Source: Deinococcales bacterium (GTDB lineage: Bacteria > Deinococcota > Deinococci > Deinococcales > JAAFIG01). From it: a stretch of DNA of 40,398 bases. Below the pieces are notes generated by a model. It searched no databases and was not told where the DNA came from. It saw only the letters and a program-made list of their open reading frames with translations. The stretch lies in assembly GCA_025359505.1 (NCBI GenBank), contig JANYHH010000068.1:1-40398 (forward strand), in the 5' to 3' direction. Below are positions 23,863 through 33,488 of this stretch, piece after piece (the first letter of the stretch is position 1; every line of letters starts with the position of its first letter). Made by a program: the position numbers and the translations under genes.

Positions 23863-26223
23863 GTGAGCTACCGCGATGCCAACCTGCCCACCGAGGCACG
23901 CCTTGAGGACCTGATCGGGCGCATGACGCTCGAGGAGAAGGTCAACCAACTCACCCAGCTTCCGGCGTGGACGGCGTACCAGAAAACCGAATTCGGAATC
24001 GAGATCACCGAATTGTTCCAGGTCTTGCTCTCCGGCAACGGTCTCGGTTCGCTCTACGGCGTGATTCGCGCCGATCCGTGGACGGCGGTGACGCTCGAGA
24101 CGGGTCTGAACCCGCGCGAGGCCGCCGAGACCGTCAACGCGCTGCAACGGCTGGCGATTGAAGGCTCGCGCCTCGGCATTCCGTTGCTGATCGGCGTGGA
24201 CGGCAGCCACGGGGCGCAGGCGCTCTACGCCACGGTCTTCCCGACCCAGATTGGATTGGCGAGCACTTGGAACACGGCGCTGGTGCGCTCGGTCGGCGCG
24301 GCCATCGCCACGGAAACCCGGGCGATGGGCGGCAACGCGACCTACTCGCCGGTGCTCGATGTCGCCCGAGACCCGCGCTGGGGCCGCACCGAGGAAACCT
24401 TCGGCGAGGATCCGTACCTCGTCTCGAGCCTAGGCGTGGCCGTCGTGCAGGGCTTGCAGGGCGAGCGTCTGGCGCAGCCGACCTCGGTCGTGGCGACCCT
24501 GAAGCACTTCGCGGCGCACGGTCAACCGCAGGGCGGGCACAACAGCGCCCCGAACAACGCCGGGGAACGCGAACTGCGCGAGGTTTGGCTCGAGCCGTTC
24601 GCGGCGGCATTGAAAGCCGGGGCCGCCTCGGTGATGACCGCCTACAACGAGGTGGACGGCGTGCCGTGCAGTGCCAACCGCTGGTTGCTCTCGAGCCTGC
24701 TGCGCGAGGAGTACGGTTTTCGCGGTTTCGTGATTTCTGACATGGGTTCGATTGCGATGCTGCATCAGGGCCACCGGGTCGCGCCAGACTTGGCTCGCGC
24801 CGCCAAGCTGGCGCTCGAGGCGGGCTTGGACATGGAGATGAACGGCAGCTTGTCCGGCGGGGCGTTCGATCAGACGCTGCTCGAGTCCGTGCAGACTGGT
24901 TCGGTACAGTCTGGTTCGGCGCAGTCTGACCCGACACAAGCTGGTTCGGTGTCGGAATCGCTGGTGGACTTGGCAGTCGCCCGCATCCTGCGCGTCAAGT
25001 TCGAGTTGGGCTTGTTCGAGCAGCCCTACGTCGATCCCGAACGGGCCGAGCGGCTGGTCGCCTGCCTCGAGCACCGGGACTTGGCGCTCGAGGCGGCCCG
25101 CGAGGGCATCGTGCTGCTCAAGAACGAGGGTTCGGTCTTGCCGCTCTCCAAGTCGCTCGGGCGGGTCGCCGTGATCGGACCGAACGCGGACAGCATCTAC
25201 AATCAACTCGGGGATTACACCGCGCCGCAGCGCCGCGAGGATGTCGTGACAGTACTTGACGGTTTGCGGGCGATGCTCGGGTCCGATGCCGAGGTGCAGT
25301 ACGCTCGAGGGTGCGGCGTCCGCGATCCGTCCACCGCCGGGTTCACCGAGGCGATCAGCTTGGCGCGAGCCTCGGACGTGGCGATTCTGGTGTTGGGCGG
25401 CTCGAGCGCCCGCGACTTCGGCGACGAGGCGCACGACACCCTGACCGGGGCGGCCGTGATGCGGGCGGGCAACAGCGGCGACATGGAATCCGGCGAGGGC
25501 TTCGACCGGGCTGACCTCGGGCTGCTCGGCGTGCAACTCGAGTTGCTCAAGCAAATCCACGCCACCGGAACCCCGGTCGTGCTGGTGTTAATCAACGGGC
25601 GACCGCTGGCGCTCGAATGGGCCAGCGAGCACGTCCCGGCGATTCTCGAGGCGTGGTATCCGGGTTCGCAGGGCGGAACCGCCATCGGTGAAGTGCTCTT
25701 CGGGGACATCAACCCGGCGGGTCGCCTGCCGATCTCGTTCCCGCGTTCGGTCGGGCAGTTGCCGATTTTTTACAACCACAAGCCGAGCGTTGCGGGCAAG
25801 CGCTACGTCGAGATGGACGGTCGGGCGCTCTACCCGTTCGGTCATGGGCTGAGCTACACGAGCTTCGCCTACGCAAACCTGCGCCTCGAGCCTGCCGCGA
25901 TTCGCGCCGATCAAGCCGCGACGGTCTTCGTGGAGGTGACCAACAGCGGCGCTCGGGCCGGGAACGAGGTCGTGCAGCTTTACCTGCGCGACGAGTACGC
26001 CAGCGTCACCCGCCCGCTGCGCGAACTCAAGGGTTTCGAGCGCATCCACCTCGAGTCCGGTGAAACCAAAACCGTGCGCTTCGAGCTTGGCTTCGATGAA
26101 CTCTCACTCTGGGATGCCAGTTTGAGGCGGGTGGTCGAGCCCGGAACGTTTCGGGTGATGGTCGGCGGCAACCAATTCGATGTGCTCGAGGCGACACTTG
26201 AGGTATCGGGAGAACTGTCTTGA
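23863..26223 (+). CDS. GH3 beta-glycosidase
   Basis: The 786-residue protein begins with the GH3 opening EARLEDLIGRMTLEEKVNQL, read from a GTG without a strong Shine-Dalgarno sequence. The (beta/alpha)8 domain contains GVDGSHGAQ, NPRWGR-like DPRWGRTEETFGEDP and KHFAAHGQPQGG. The nucleophile aspartate is in GFVISDMGS near residue 292. The alpha/beta sandwich domain (about 400-620) and a C-terminal fibronectin-III-like domain (FVEVTNSGARAGNEVVQLYL) complete the three-domain BglX-type architecture. A 20-residue Gly/Ser/Gln-rich insertion near 343-363, encoded by four 15-bp repeats, lies just before the conserved VDLAVARILRVKFELGLF. There is no signal peptide. It would release terminal beta-linked glucose, xylose or a related sugar from imported oligosaccharides. 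Confidence 0.94.
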   Translation: MSYRDANLPTEARLEDLIGRMTLEEKVNQLTQLPAWTAYQKTEFGIEITELFQVLLSGNGLGSLYGVIRADPWTAVTLETGLNPREAAETVNALQRLAIEGSRLGIPLLIGVDGSHGAQALYATVFPTQIGLASTWNTALVRSVGAAIATETRAMGGNATYSPVLDVARDPRWGRTEETFGEDPYLVSSLGVAVVQGLQGERLAQPTSVVATLKHFAAHGQPQGGHNSAPNNAGERELREVWLEPFAAALKAGAASVMTAYNEVDGVPCSANRWLLSSLLREEYGFRGFVISDMGSIAMLHQGHRVAPDLARAAKLALEAGLDMEMNGSLSGGAFDQTLLESVQTGSVQSGSAQSDPTQAGSVSESLVDLAVARILRVKFELGLFEQPYVDPERAERLVACLEHRDLALEAAREGIVLLKNEGSVLPLSKSLGRVAVIGPNADSIYNQLGDYTAPQRREDVVTVLDGLRAMLGSDAEVQYARGCGVRDPSTAGFTEAISLARASDVAILVLGGSSARDFGDEAHDTLTGAAVMRAGNSGDMESGEGFDRADLGLLGVQLELLKQIHATGTPVVLVLINGRPLALEWASEHVPAILEAWYPGSQGGTAIGEVLFGDINPAGRLPISFPRSVGQLPIFYNHKPSVAGKRYVEMDGRALYPFGHGLSYTSFAYANLRLEPAAIRADQAATVFVEVTNSGARAGNEVVQLYLRDEYASVTRPLRELKGFERIHLESGETKTVRFELGFDELSLWDASLRRVVEPGTFRVMVGGNQFDVLEATLEVSGELS
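24892..24951 (+). repeat. 15-bp in-frame tandem repeat in GH3 enzyme
   Basis: Four units of 15 bp start at 24892, 24907, 24922 and 24937 (consensus CAGTCTGGTTCGGTA). They encode QTGSV-QSGSA-QSDPT-QAGSV. The insertion lies in a loop where other GH3 proteins normally have little sequence. Confidence 0.85.
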
Positions 26224-29072
26224 ACTGGCGGGCGAACTGGATTTGGCTCGAGGGCAACCCCGCCCCGAAGAACGCGGTCGTGAACTTTCGTCGCGTTTTC
26301 AGGCTCGAGAAACCCGTCACGGCGACCCTGCACATCAGCGCCGATTGCCGTTACCACCTGCACGTCGGCGGCGAGCGAATCGGTTACGGTCCGAGCCGCA
26401 ATTACCACACGCACTACGAATACGATTCCTACCCGCTCGAGTTGCCTGCCGGAGAAAACGTGATCGCCGTCGAGGTTCTGCACTGGGGCGAGGGCACGTT
26501 CCAACACATCGCCGCGAGGGGTGGGCTGTTGCTGCAACTCGGAACGGTTGACGAGTTGCTGCTTGCCTCCGATGCGTCGTGGAGCGTTTGCATCTCGCCA
26601 GCCTTTGAGCGGAACACGCCGCGCATCGCCTGCCAACTGCCGTTTGAGGAACAGTTCGACGCGAGGCTCGAGCCGGTCGGTTGGACGCGAAGCGATTTCG
26701 ACGATTCGACTTGGCAATCGGCGCTCGAGTTGGGATCGGTCGGCATCGCCCCGTGGGGCGACCTCGCGCCGCGCACAATCCCGTTCCTGACCGATGCCGT
26801 GACCGAACCCGTGCGCCTGCGCTCGAGTGCTCCGCTGCGCCGTCCCGAGCTGATCGCGGCGGTTCGTCTCGGATCGTACCTGTTCCCCGGTGACGCGAGC
26901 GCCAACAAGTACCCGGTGGACGCGCTACTCGCCACCGTGCTGCACGTCCCGACGGCGGGCGAGGTGACGCTCAAACTCTGCCGGGTCTACGGGGTCGGTC
27001 CGACCCTCTGGCTGGACGGCACACAACGCGAGTGGCAACCCGGCGACCCAGACCATGCCGTGCGCGTCTGGCTCGAGGCTGGCGATCACGCGATCCTGCT
27101 CGATTGGCTGGCCGAAGCGCACGATTTCGATCTGACATTGACCGCGAGCGGCGTGCCGGGACTTCGCATCTGTTCCCTGCTGGGACATCGGGACGAACCT
27201 TGGATGATCGCGGTACAGCCCGGTCAGGCTCGAGCCGAGGCGCAAATCTGCATCAATGCACGAACCCTGCTCGAGTCCGGCGCTGACTGGCGGGCGGTCC
27301 AGCAAAGCGACACGCCAAATGTGGACGTGTACATGGGCATGACCGCCAGCGTCGCGCTCGAATCAATAACCAACGACTTTGATGTATCGCTCCCGCTCGC
27401 GGTTCAGCCCACCGAGGCGGGCACGTCACGGCGCTACATCATCGATTTCGGGCGCGAACTGATCGGCTGGATTGAACTCGAGGTCACGGCCCCAACGGGC
27501 GCAATCCTCGACCTGCTCGGTTTCGAGGGCGTGCAGGACGGACGCATCCAGATCGCCGACACGATGAACAACACCCTGCGCTACACCTGCCGCGCCGGAA
27601 GGCAGCGCTTCGTCTCGACCCAGCGGCGCGGCCTGCGCTACCTGATGCTCGACGTTTCTGGCTCGAGCGAAGCCGTGACGGTTCACCACCTCGGCGTGCG
27701 GCTCTCGACCTACCCGTGGGCGAATGCTCGCGGCACGTTCCGATCCTCGGACTCGAGGCTCAACCAGATTTACGACGCGAGCGCCGCCACACTGCGGATG
27801 TGCAGCGAGGACACCTTCACCGACTGCCCGACCTTCGAGCAGACCCTCTGGGTCGGCGATGCCTGCCACAGCAGCATCTTGTTTCACCAGTACGCGCACG
27901 GCGACCCGCGCCTGCCCGAACGCAACCTGCGGCTGGCGGCCCAGTCGCTCGAGCGGCTGCCGATCACCAACTCGCAAGTGCCGGGCGACTGGGAGAACAT
28001 GCTGATCCCGAACTGGAGTTTTTTTTGGGCGCTCGGTTGTTTAGAGCACTACCGCCTGACCGGGAACCTGACGTTCGTGCGCGAACTCTTCCCGGCGCTC
28101 GAGCAACAGGCGCAGACGATTGCGGCCTCGCGCAACGCGGCGGGACTGTTCGACTTCCAAGAGAACGTCTGGCATTTTTTGGACTGGTCGCGCATCGACT
28201 CGCCGCCCGGTTCGATTCCGGCGCACGAGAATTGTTTGGCAGTCGCGTCCCTGCGAGCCACGGCGAGACTGGCCCAAGCCATCGGCAGACCCGAGCGGGC
28301 CTCACACTGGAACACCCTCGCTGACCTGATGGGCGAGGCGATCAACCACACGTTCTGGTCGGAAGCCGACCTCGGCTACCTCGACTCCGTTCACTCCGAC
28401 GGCAGGCTCAGCCGTGCGGTCTCGCAGGCCACAAACATCGCGGCGCTGATCTCGGGCGTGGCGAGCGCTCGAGCGGAGACCCTGCGCGAACGGATCGTGC
28501 GACCGCCCACGAATTGGGTTCCGGTCGGCACGTCATGGATGACGATGTTCGTCTGCGAGCAACTCGCCCAGACCGACCGAACCCATGAAATGCTGCGCGT
28601 GCTGCGCGACCGCTGGGGCGAGATGCTCGACCGGGGCGCGACCACCATCTGGGAGACCTTCGCCGGGGCGTACACGCAGGACGAGCACTGGACGCGCTCG
28701 TGGTGCCACGCTTGGTCGAGCGCCCCGCTGTACCTGCTGCCCGCCTACGTGCTCGGCGTGCGACCGCTCGAGCCGGGGTTCCAGCACGCCCTGATCGCGC
28801 CACAACTCGGCGACCTCGAGTGGGCCGAAGGTCGCGTGCCAACCCAGTTCGGTGAGATACAAGTGCGGGCGGCGCAAATTGCCGCAAATCAAATCGGCGC
28901 GGCGCTGGAACTCGAGGTCACGCTCCCGGCTGGCGTGTCCGCGACCGTTGAGCTTCCCAAGCATCACGGCTCGATTCTGGTCAACGATGAAGCTGTTCAG
29001 ATCGGGATTTCAGGATTGCACCTGCCTCCCGGCTCGAGCAGCCGCATTCGCAGCAGTGGAGGTTCGCGGTGA
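26220..29072 (+). CDS. GH78-like alpha-L-rhamnosidase, second copy
   Basis: The 950-residue protein starts at TTG overlapping the GH3 stop by four bases. Its N-terminal modules show WRANWIWLEGNP and ISADCRYHLHVGGERIGYGP, both typical of GH78 beta-sandwich domains. The catalytic-barrel motif near 530 reads SEDTFTDCPTFEQTLWVGDA, close to but different from the paralogue at 19694. IWETFAGAYTQDEHWTRSWC near 815 and a C-terminal beta domain agree with the family. There is no signal peptide. The two GH78 enzymes share limited sequence and probably address different rhamnosyl linkages. This is the last intact gene of the four-hydrolase run; 64 bp later a broken oxidoreductase begins. Confidence 0.88.
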   Translation: MNWRANWIWLEGNPAPKNAVVNFRRVFRLEKPVTATLHISADCRYHLHVGGERIGYGPSRNYHTHYEYDSYPLELPAGENVIAVEVLHWGEGTFQHIAARGGLLLQLGTVDELLLASDASWSVCISPAFERNTPRIACQLPFEEQFDARLEPVGWTRSDFDDSTWQSALELGSVGIAPWGDLAPRTIPFLTDAVTEPVRLRSSAPLRRPELIAAVRLGSYLFPGDASANKYPVDALLATVLHVPTAGEVTLKLCRVYGVGPTLWLDGTQREWQPGDPDHAVRVWLEAGDHAILLDWLAEAHDFDLTLTASGVPGLRICSLLGHRDEPWMIAVQPGQARAEAQICINARTLLESGADWRAVQQSDTPNVDVYMGMTASVALESITNDFDVSLPLAVQPTEAGTSRRYIIDFGRELIGWIELEVTAPTGAILDLLGFEGVQDGRIQIADTMNNTLRYTCRAGRQRFVSTQRRGLRYLMLDVSGSSEAVTVHHLGVRLSTYPWANARGTFRSSDSRLNQIYDASAATLRMCSEDTFTDCPTFEQTLWVGDACHSSILFHQYAHGDPRLPERNLRLAAQSLERLPITNSQVPGDWENMLIPNWSFFWALGCLEHYRLTGNLTFVRELFPALEQQAQTIAASRNAAGLFDFQENVWHFLDWSRIDSPPGSIPAHENCLAVASLRATARLAQAIGRPERASHWNTLADLMGEAINHTFWSEADLGYLDSVHSDGRLSRAVSQATNIAALISGVASARAETLRERIVRPPTNWVPVGTSWMTMFVCEQLAQTDRTHEMLRVLRDRWGEMLDRGATTIWETFAGAYTQDEHWTRSWCHAWSSAPLYLLPAYVLGVRPLEPGFQHALIAPQLGDLEWAEGRVPTQFGEIQVRAAQIAANQIGAALELEVTLPAGVSATVELPKHHGSILVNDEAVQIGISGLHLPPGSSSRIRSSGGSR

Positions 29073-29136
29073 GGGTCGTCTGTAGGATGGTCTCGCGCAC
29101 AACCTAAACGTGTTTTTTAACTTTGAAACGAACCCC

Positions 29137-29862
29137 ATGACCGAACCGATGCGAATCGCCATGGTCGGCTGCGGCAACATCAGCGAGATCTACTTGTAGA
29201 ACCTGACTCGATCCGAGGCCGTTCAGGTGATCGCCTGCGCTAACTTGACCCGGCCCGAGCGCACTCGAGCGCCCGCATGCACGGCGTGCCGACCTCCGGT
29301 TCGCCCGGAGAGACCCTGCACCACCCGGACGTGGAGTTGATCCTGAACCTGACCACGCCGGAGGCGCACGCCAGCGTCGCGCTCGCGGCGCTCCGGGCAG
29401 GCAAGCACGTCTACAACGAAAAGCCGTTGGCGTTGGCGCTCGAGGCGACTGCCTTCATGGTCATCCCGGGTCACGAGGGTTGGCATACGAACCCCGCGTT
29501 CTACTATCAGCCCGGGGCGGGACCGATGTTCGACATGGAACCGTACCACCTGACGGCGCTGGTCAACCTGCCCGGAGCGGCTGGCAGCGCGTCACCGCTC
29601 CGCGCGAGTCAGTTTCCCCGAGCGCACCATCACCAGTCAGGCCCGCTACGGCGAAAGGATCAGCGTCAACACGCCCACCCACGTCAGCGGCCTGCTCGAG
29701 TTTGCCAGTGGCGCTCAGCGAACGATCATCACCAGCGTTGATGTGCAGGCCGCGCACCTGCCGAACCTCGAGATTTACGGTTCCGAAGGCAGTCTGAGCC
29801 TGCCCAACCCGAACTCCTTCGGCTGCCCAATCCAGATTCTTCGTCGCGGTCAAACCACTTGA
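29137..29862 (+). pseudogene. Broken Gfo/Idh/MocA-family oxidoreductase
   Basis: The frame opens MRIAMVGCGNISEIYL, the Rossmann start of the family, and meets an in-frame TAG at 29197-29199. The coding frame then shifts near 29255-29277, continues with [20 protein letters not shown] and [18 protein letters not shown], and jumps directly to [16 protein letters not shown]. That jump omits perhaps 50-60 residues normally found between these parts. Near 29580 it shifts back to the first frame ([20 protein letters not shown], then LEIYGSEGSLSLPNP) and stops at 29862, short of the usual C-terminus. One stop, two frameshifts and one deletion show an inactive gene. It was probably once the last gene of the hydrolase operon. 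Confidence 0.9.
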
Positions 29863-30015
29863 CAGGACGTACCGATCATGCACGGCCTTGAGGTTCTGCA
29901 CTCCCGAGCGCAGGTCGCCTGTGATGAGGTGGTTGCTCGTCCACGGGTAGTCTTTTCGCGTTGACGAGACCACGTACTCGGGCTTGACCTCGAGCTTGAC
30001 CGACCACTCGCGCAT
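29863..30015 (-). pseudogene. Unrecognised minus-strand gene fragment
   Basis: From ATG at 30015 a frame reads MREWSVKLEVKPEYVVSST and YPWTSNHLITGDLRSGVQNL with high GC at third positions, as in real genes of the window. After about 50 residues it runs antisense into the broken oxidoreductase and loses coding character. I do not recognise the family. It may be the 5' piece of a gene cut off when the region was rearranged, or chance. Confidence 0.3.
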
Positions 30016-30020
30016 GGAGA

Positions 30021-30078
30021 GAACGCAATTTATCAGCGAGGATAAATGAAGTGACGAAACGCAAGTCGTATGAGTCAG
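30021..30078 (-). repeat. 58-bp dispersed repeat, copy 2
   Basis: Ungapped match to 2562-2619 at 44 of 58 positions. It lies in the same orientation and again upstream of a minus-strand start, six bases before the ATG at 30015. The inverted terminal arm seen in copy 1 is not preserved here. Confidence 0.55.
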
Positions 30079-30114
30079 CACGGGACGATGCTCGAGGCGT
30101 ATCCCGAGTAGCTG

Positions 30115-31014
30115 CTAGCGCCGCAATTTCAGCATCTGTGCAACGCTCGAGCGCACATCGCGCAGCACGAATTCGTCGCTGGCTTCAAACGGGTAGAACA
30201 CCTCAAGGATGATCGGCAAATCACTGTGCCCATGTAGCCCGAGCGTGGATTTGAGCGCGTCGAGCTTTACCACGCCGCGCGGGTCGTCCAACCCCCAATG
30301 CGAATCGGATTGCCCATCGGTTTGCTGAAGGTGCAGCAAGCCCAATGCGTCACCGAGTTCCAACCACGGCTCGAGGCTGGCTTTTACGCCGTACAGCGGT
30401 CGGTAAAGCGCGTGTCCGATGTCCACGCAGTAGCGAATCGGCAGGGCAGCATCAGCCAACTGAGCCAGCAATGCTCGAGCCTCGGCGACCGTGTGCGGCG
30501 TTTCGCGCTCCAGCGGCACGGGTTCGATCAGCCACTCGCGCAAACCCAGTGAGCGGGCGTGCTCGAGCAGGTCAAACAGATCGGTGTGCAGGGTCTCGAG
30601 TCGCTCGGCGCGGCGGCTTGGGTGCTGCGCGTCGCGCACGCTCAGCCCACCGAGCGGCCCGCCGATGCTGGCTGTGCCGAGTTCGGCGGCCGTTTCTATC
30701 GCGCCGCGCCACCATAGCCGCGCCGCCTCGCGCCCCTCAGGGAGGGGGTGCAATAAATTATTGTAGGTGTAACACGCCAGACCGACGAAGGCGCTGTGAA
30801 TCGTGATTGATTGGCCTTCGGCGGCGCGGCGGTGCTGCTCGGCCAACGTCGTTCGCAGTGCACGAGGCCACAAGGGGTCAATCAGGTCAAACGAGAACTG
30901 CGCCAAGTCCAGTCCCATTTCACGAATGAGCGCCGTCCAAGCCTCAGGTTCAACCCAGCGCTTGACCGCGAAGCTGAGGTTGATGCCGACTGGATTCGCG
31001 CCAGCGGTGTTCAT
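30115..31014 (-). CDS. Sugar phosphate isomerase/epimerase-like TIM barrel
   Basis: The ATG at 31014 overlaps the stop of the upstream permease (ATGA), so I trim a longer frame to 299 residues. The fold is AP-endonuclease-2-like. Probable metal ligands are Glu in [11 protein letters not shown] near 160, Asp and His in [12 protein letters not shown] near 200, His in [16 protein letters not shown] and Glu in [10 protein letters not shown] near the end. Relatives include tagatose/allulose 3-epimerases and inosose dehydratase-like enzymes. It is the last gene of a seven-gene operon with a polyol-type dehydrogenase, suggesting that it isomerises a ketose or its phosphate. The exact reaction is unknown. 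Confidence 0.82.
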   Translation of the reverse strand: MNTAGANPVGINLSFAVKRWVEPEAWTALIREMGLDLAQFSFDLIDPLWPRALRTTLAEQHRRAAEGQSITIHSAFVGLACYTYNNLLHPLPEGREAARLWWRGAIETAAELGTASIGGPLGGLSVRDAQHPSRRAERLETLHTDLFDLLEHARSLGLREWLIEPVPLERETPHTVAEARALLAQLADAALPIRYCVDIGHALYRPLYGVKASLEPWLELGDALGLLHLQQTDGQSDSHWGLDDPRGVVKLDALKSTLGLHGHSDLPIILEVFYPFEASDEFVLRDVRSSVAQMLKLRR

Positions 31015-31889
31015 TTGACCGCCCCGAGCGTCAGTCCGCGCACGAGGTGTCTCGAGACCAGCGTGGCGAAGATGATGACCGGCAGCACGATGATCGTGCC
31101 GGTGGCCATAATCACGCCCCACGGCAGGTCGTAGCCGGACATGAAACTCGTTGCCGCGACCGGCGCGGTGCGGGCCTCGCTGCGGGTCAGGATCAGCGCG
31201 AACAGCATCTCGTTCCAACTAAAAATGAAGCTGAGAATCGCGCCGACCACCACGCCCGGCGTGGCCAGTGGCAAAACGATGCGCGTGAACACCTGAAACA
31301 TCGTCGCGCCGTCCACCACGGCCGCCTCGTCAATCTCGCGGGGGATGTTGCGAAACTGATCCATCGTCAGCCAGACGACCAGCGGAATGTTGAAGGTCAG
31401 GTAGATAATCACCAAGGTCAGCAGGTTGTTGAGCATCCCGAGTTGATTGGCGATCAGGTAAAACGGTAGCGCCAGCACAATCGGACTCATGAAACGGTTT
31501 GAGATGATCCAAAACCACAGGTCTTTCTTGCCCGCCCATTCCCAACGCGCCAGCGCGTACGCGGCCGGCGTGCCGATCATCAACGCCAGCAATGTCGTCG
31601 TGACTGACACGAACAGCGAGTTCAGCACGTTCTTGCCGACGCCCGCCTCGAGCAAGGCTTTGGCGTAATGCTCAACAGTCGGCGCGAAGAAGAACACTGG
31701 CGGGAAGGCTAGGACATCGGCCCTAGATTTCAGTGACGCGGCGACCATCCAGTAAAACGGCAAGACGATAGCCACAATCACGACGATCAGCACGATGGCG
31801 ATCAGCCAGTTCGGGCGCTTGGCGTGGCGCTTTTTCGGCAGATACGCACGGCTCGGCTCGAGGGCCGCCGCTGGCGGGTTCGGGGTCAC
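31011..31889 (-). CDS. CUT1 ABC sugar/polyol permease, MalG-like
   Basis: The 292-residue inner-membrane protein has a basic N-terminus ([10 protein letters not shown]) followed by the first helix [20 protein letters not shown]. The EAA loop near 195 is canonical: [20 protein letters not shown] followed by LPLATPGV. The C-terminus [12 protein letters not shown] is typical. Its start overlaps the stop of the upstream permease by four bases and its stop overlaps the isomerase start, so three genes are translationally linked. It works with the permease at 31886 and the binding protein at 33489. Confidence 0.92.
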   Translation of the reverse strand: MTPNPPAAALEPSRAYLPKKRHAKRPNWLIAIVLIVVIVAIVLPFYWMVAASLKSRADVLAFPPVFFFAPTVEHYAKALLEAGVGKNVLNSLFVSVTTTLLALMIGTPAAYALARWEWAGKKDLWFWIISNRFMSPIVLALPFYLIANQLGMLNNLLTLVIIYLTFNIPLVVWLTMDQFRNIPREIDEAAVVDGATMFQVFTRIVLPLATPGVVVGAILSFIFSWNEMLFALILTRSEARTAPVAATSFMSGYDLPWGVIMATGTIIVLPVIIFATLVSRHLVRGLTLGAVK

Positions 31890-32761
31890 GCCGTCGCCTC
31901 GCGGTAGAAGATGCGGATGTAGGCTCGAGCCAGCAAAATCGTCACGATCAGACTCAGCAGCGCCATTGCGGCCGCGATGCCCTGATCGAAGACGCGAAAA
32001 CCGATGCGCTGCGTGTAAAGGCTAACCAACTCTGTCGCCGAGCCGGGCCCGCCTCGGGTCATCACGTAGACCGAATCGAAGAGCTTCATCACGTCGGCCG
32101 TGCGTAGAATCAGCACGGCCGTCAGACCGGGCAGCAGGTACGGCCACTCGACGTAGCGAAACAGCAGCCAGCGGCGGTCGGTCTCGAGCGTGGCCGCTTC
32201 AAACGCGTCCTGCGGCACGGCGCTGAGGCTGGCGAGCATCACCAGTGCGAAGAACGGCGTCCACTGCCACGTCTCCATGAACGCCACAGCGAACAGGGCC
32301 AGATTGGGATCGCCGAGCCAAGCGATTTTCGCGCCACCGAACAGCGTCACGACCCAGTTGGCCAGCCCGAAATCGCTGTCGAAACCCAAGCGCCCGATCA
32401 GCCCGACCACGGCTGGGGTCGTGGCGAGCGGGATCACCAGCGCAACTCGAGCCAGCGCCCGCAGCAGCGGCCAGTCTTGGTGGTGCAACAGCAGCGCAAT
32501 TCCTAACCCGAGCGCGAACTGAAGCGGGATGGTCATCAGCAAAAACTGTACCGTCAGCCCCAGCGCACCCCAGAAATAGCCGTCTTGAAAGACGCTGACG
32601 TAATTGGCGAAACCGTTCCACTCGAAGCCCAAACTGGGCTTGGCGATGTTGAACTGTCGCAGGCTGACGTTAACTGCGAACAGCAGCGGCGCGACGCCGA
32701 CGAGGGCCAGCACCAGCACGGCGGGCGCGAGGAACAAATTGCGGTCTCGAGTCTTCCACAT
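31886..32761 (-). CDS. CUT1 ABC sugar/polyol permease, MalF-like, unusual EAA loop
   Basis: The 291-residue protein starts at ATG with GAGGAGGT nine bases before it. The first helix, [20 protein letters not shown], and the later [20 protein letters not shown] are typical of MalF-type polyol permeases. The cytoplasmic loop that contacts the ATPase reads [20 protein letters not shown] and WPYLLPGL. The expected glycine after EAA-x-x-D is absent and the usual hydrophobic I-x-LP becomes VEWPYL. The partner permease has a normal loop. This may reflect a relaxed or specialised ATPase interface; the gene otherwise looks intact. Confidence 0.9.
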   Translation of the reverse strand: MWKTRDRNLFLAPAVLVLALVGVAPLLFAVNVSLRQFNIAKPSLGFEWNGFANYVSVFQDGYFWGALGLTVQFLLMTIPLQFALGLGIALLLHHQDWPLLRALARVALVIPLATTPAVVGLIGRLGFDSDFGLANWVVTLFGGAKIAWLGDPNLALFAVAFMETWQWTPFFALVMLASLSAVPQDAFEAATLETDRRWLLFRYVEWPYLLPGLTAVLILRTADVMKLFDSVYVMTRGGPGSATELVSLYTQRIGFRVFDQGIAAAMALLSLIVTILLARAYIRIFYREATA

Positions 32762-32850
32762 CCTAGATTTACCTCCTCATAAAGAAGCTGTAGTGCGCGA
32801 GAAAAATCGTTTCTGGTTTTGTGTCGGCTCGAGACGGGTACTCTTGCATC

Positions 32851-33414
32851 TCACTCGAGGTTCGTGTGCCGCGAGCGCATCTGCGCTGGGCTTTGCCCGA
32901 GGCGCTCGCGCAGCGCAATCGCTACCAAGTCGAAAAAAATCAGTTGCGCCGCCTCGAACAAGCTGCCCATCGGCAACACGCCGCTCGAGGGACTAAGGTC
33001 GTCCGCCATCGTCTGGGCGGGCAGGGTTATCACGGTGTCGCACAGCAGTGGCACTGCGCCGCCCTGCTGGGCCGTGATGCAGGCGGTGCGTGCACCCGCC
33101 GCTCGAGCTACGCTCACCAGCGCCGCAACCGTCGAGAACTGGCCCGGCCCGGCGCTGACCAGCAGTAAATCCCCAGCCTCGAGCGGCGGTGTGGTCATGT
33201 CACCGACGACGTGGGCGTCTAGCCCCAAGTGAAACAGGCGCATACACAGCGCCCGCATCATCAGCCCCTCGCGTCCGACGCCGTAAGTCGCAATCCGCCT
33301 CGCATTCAGGATCGCCTCGAGCAGCGGCTCGCTCGCATCCGGCGCGAGGCGTTCAAAGACCGCGCCGATCTCCACCAGCGCTTGTCCGCCTATTGATCTG
33401 ATGTCGTCGCTCAC
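32851..33414 (-). CDS. SIS-domain sugar isomerase, 6-phospho-3-hexuloisomerase-like
   Basis: The 187-residue protein is a single SIS domain of the usual HxlB length. Visible elements are [20 protein letters not shown], the phosphate-binding loop [22 protein letters not shown] and the family ending MRSRHTNLE. HxlB interconverts hexulose 6-phosphate and fructose 6-phosphate in formaldehyde assimilation, but relatives in sugar operons act on other ketose phosphates such as allulose or arabino-hexulose phosphates. No hexulose-phosphate synthase is present, so a sugar role is more likely than formaldehyde fixation. It lies between the binding protein and permease genes, an unusual place for an isomerase. 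Confidence 0.85.
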   Translation of the reverse strand: MSDDIRSIGGQALVEIGAVFERLAPDASEPLLEAILNARRIATYGVGREGLMMRALCMRLFHLGLDAHVVGDMTTPPLEAGDLLLVSAGPGQFSTVAALVSVARAAGARTACITAQQGGAVPLLCDTVITLPAQTMADDLSPSSGVLPMGSLFEAAQLIFFDLVAIALRERLGQSPAQMRSRHTNLE

Positions 33415-33488
33415 GAGGATGCTCCTGACTGTGAAACGTCCAGCTCGAGCGCCGCAGTGTTGAAGAGCGGCACTCGAGTTAGCGGTGG

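Noticed and set aside
30298..30806. Plus-strand open frames opposite the isomerase
   Set aside because: They lie antisense to a well-formed gene and their translations are low-complexity Arg/Ala-rich.
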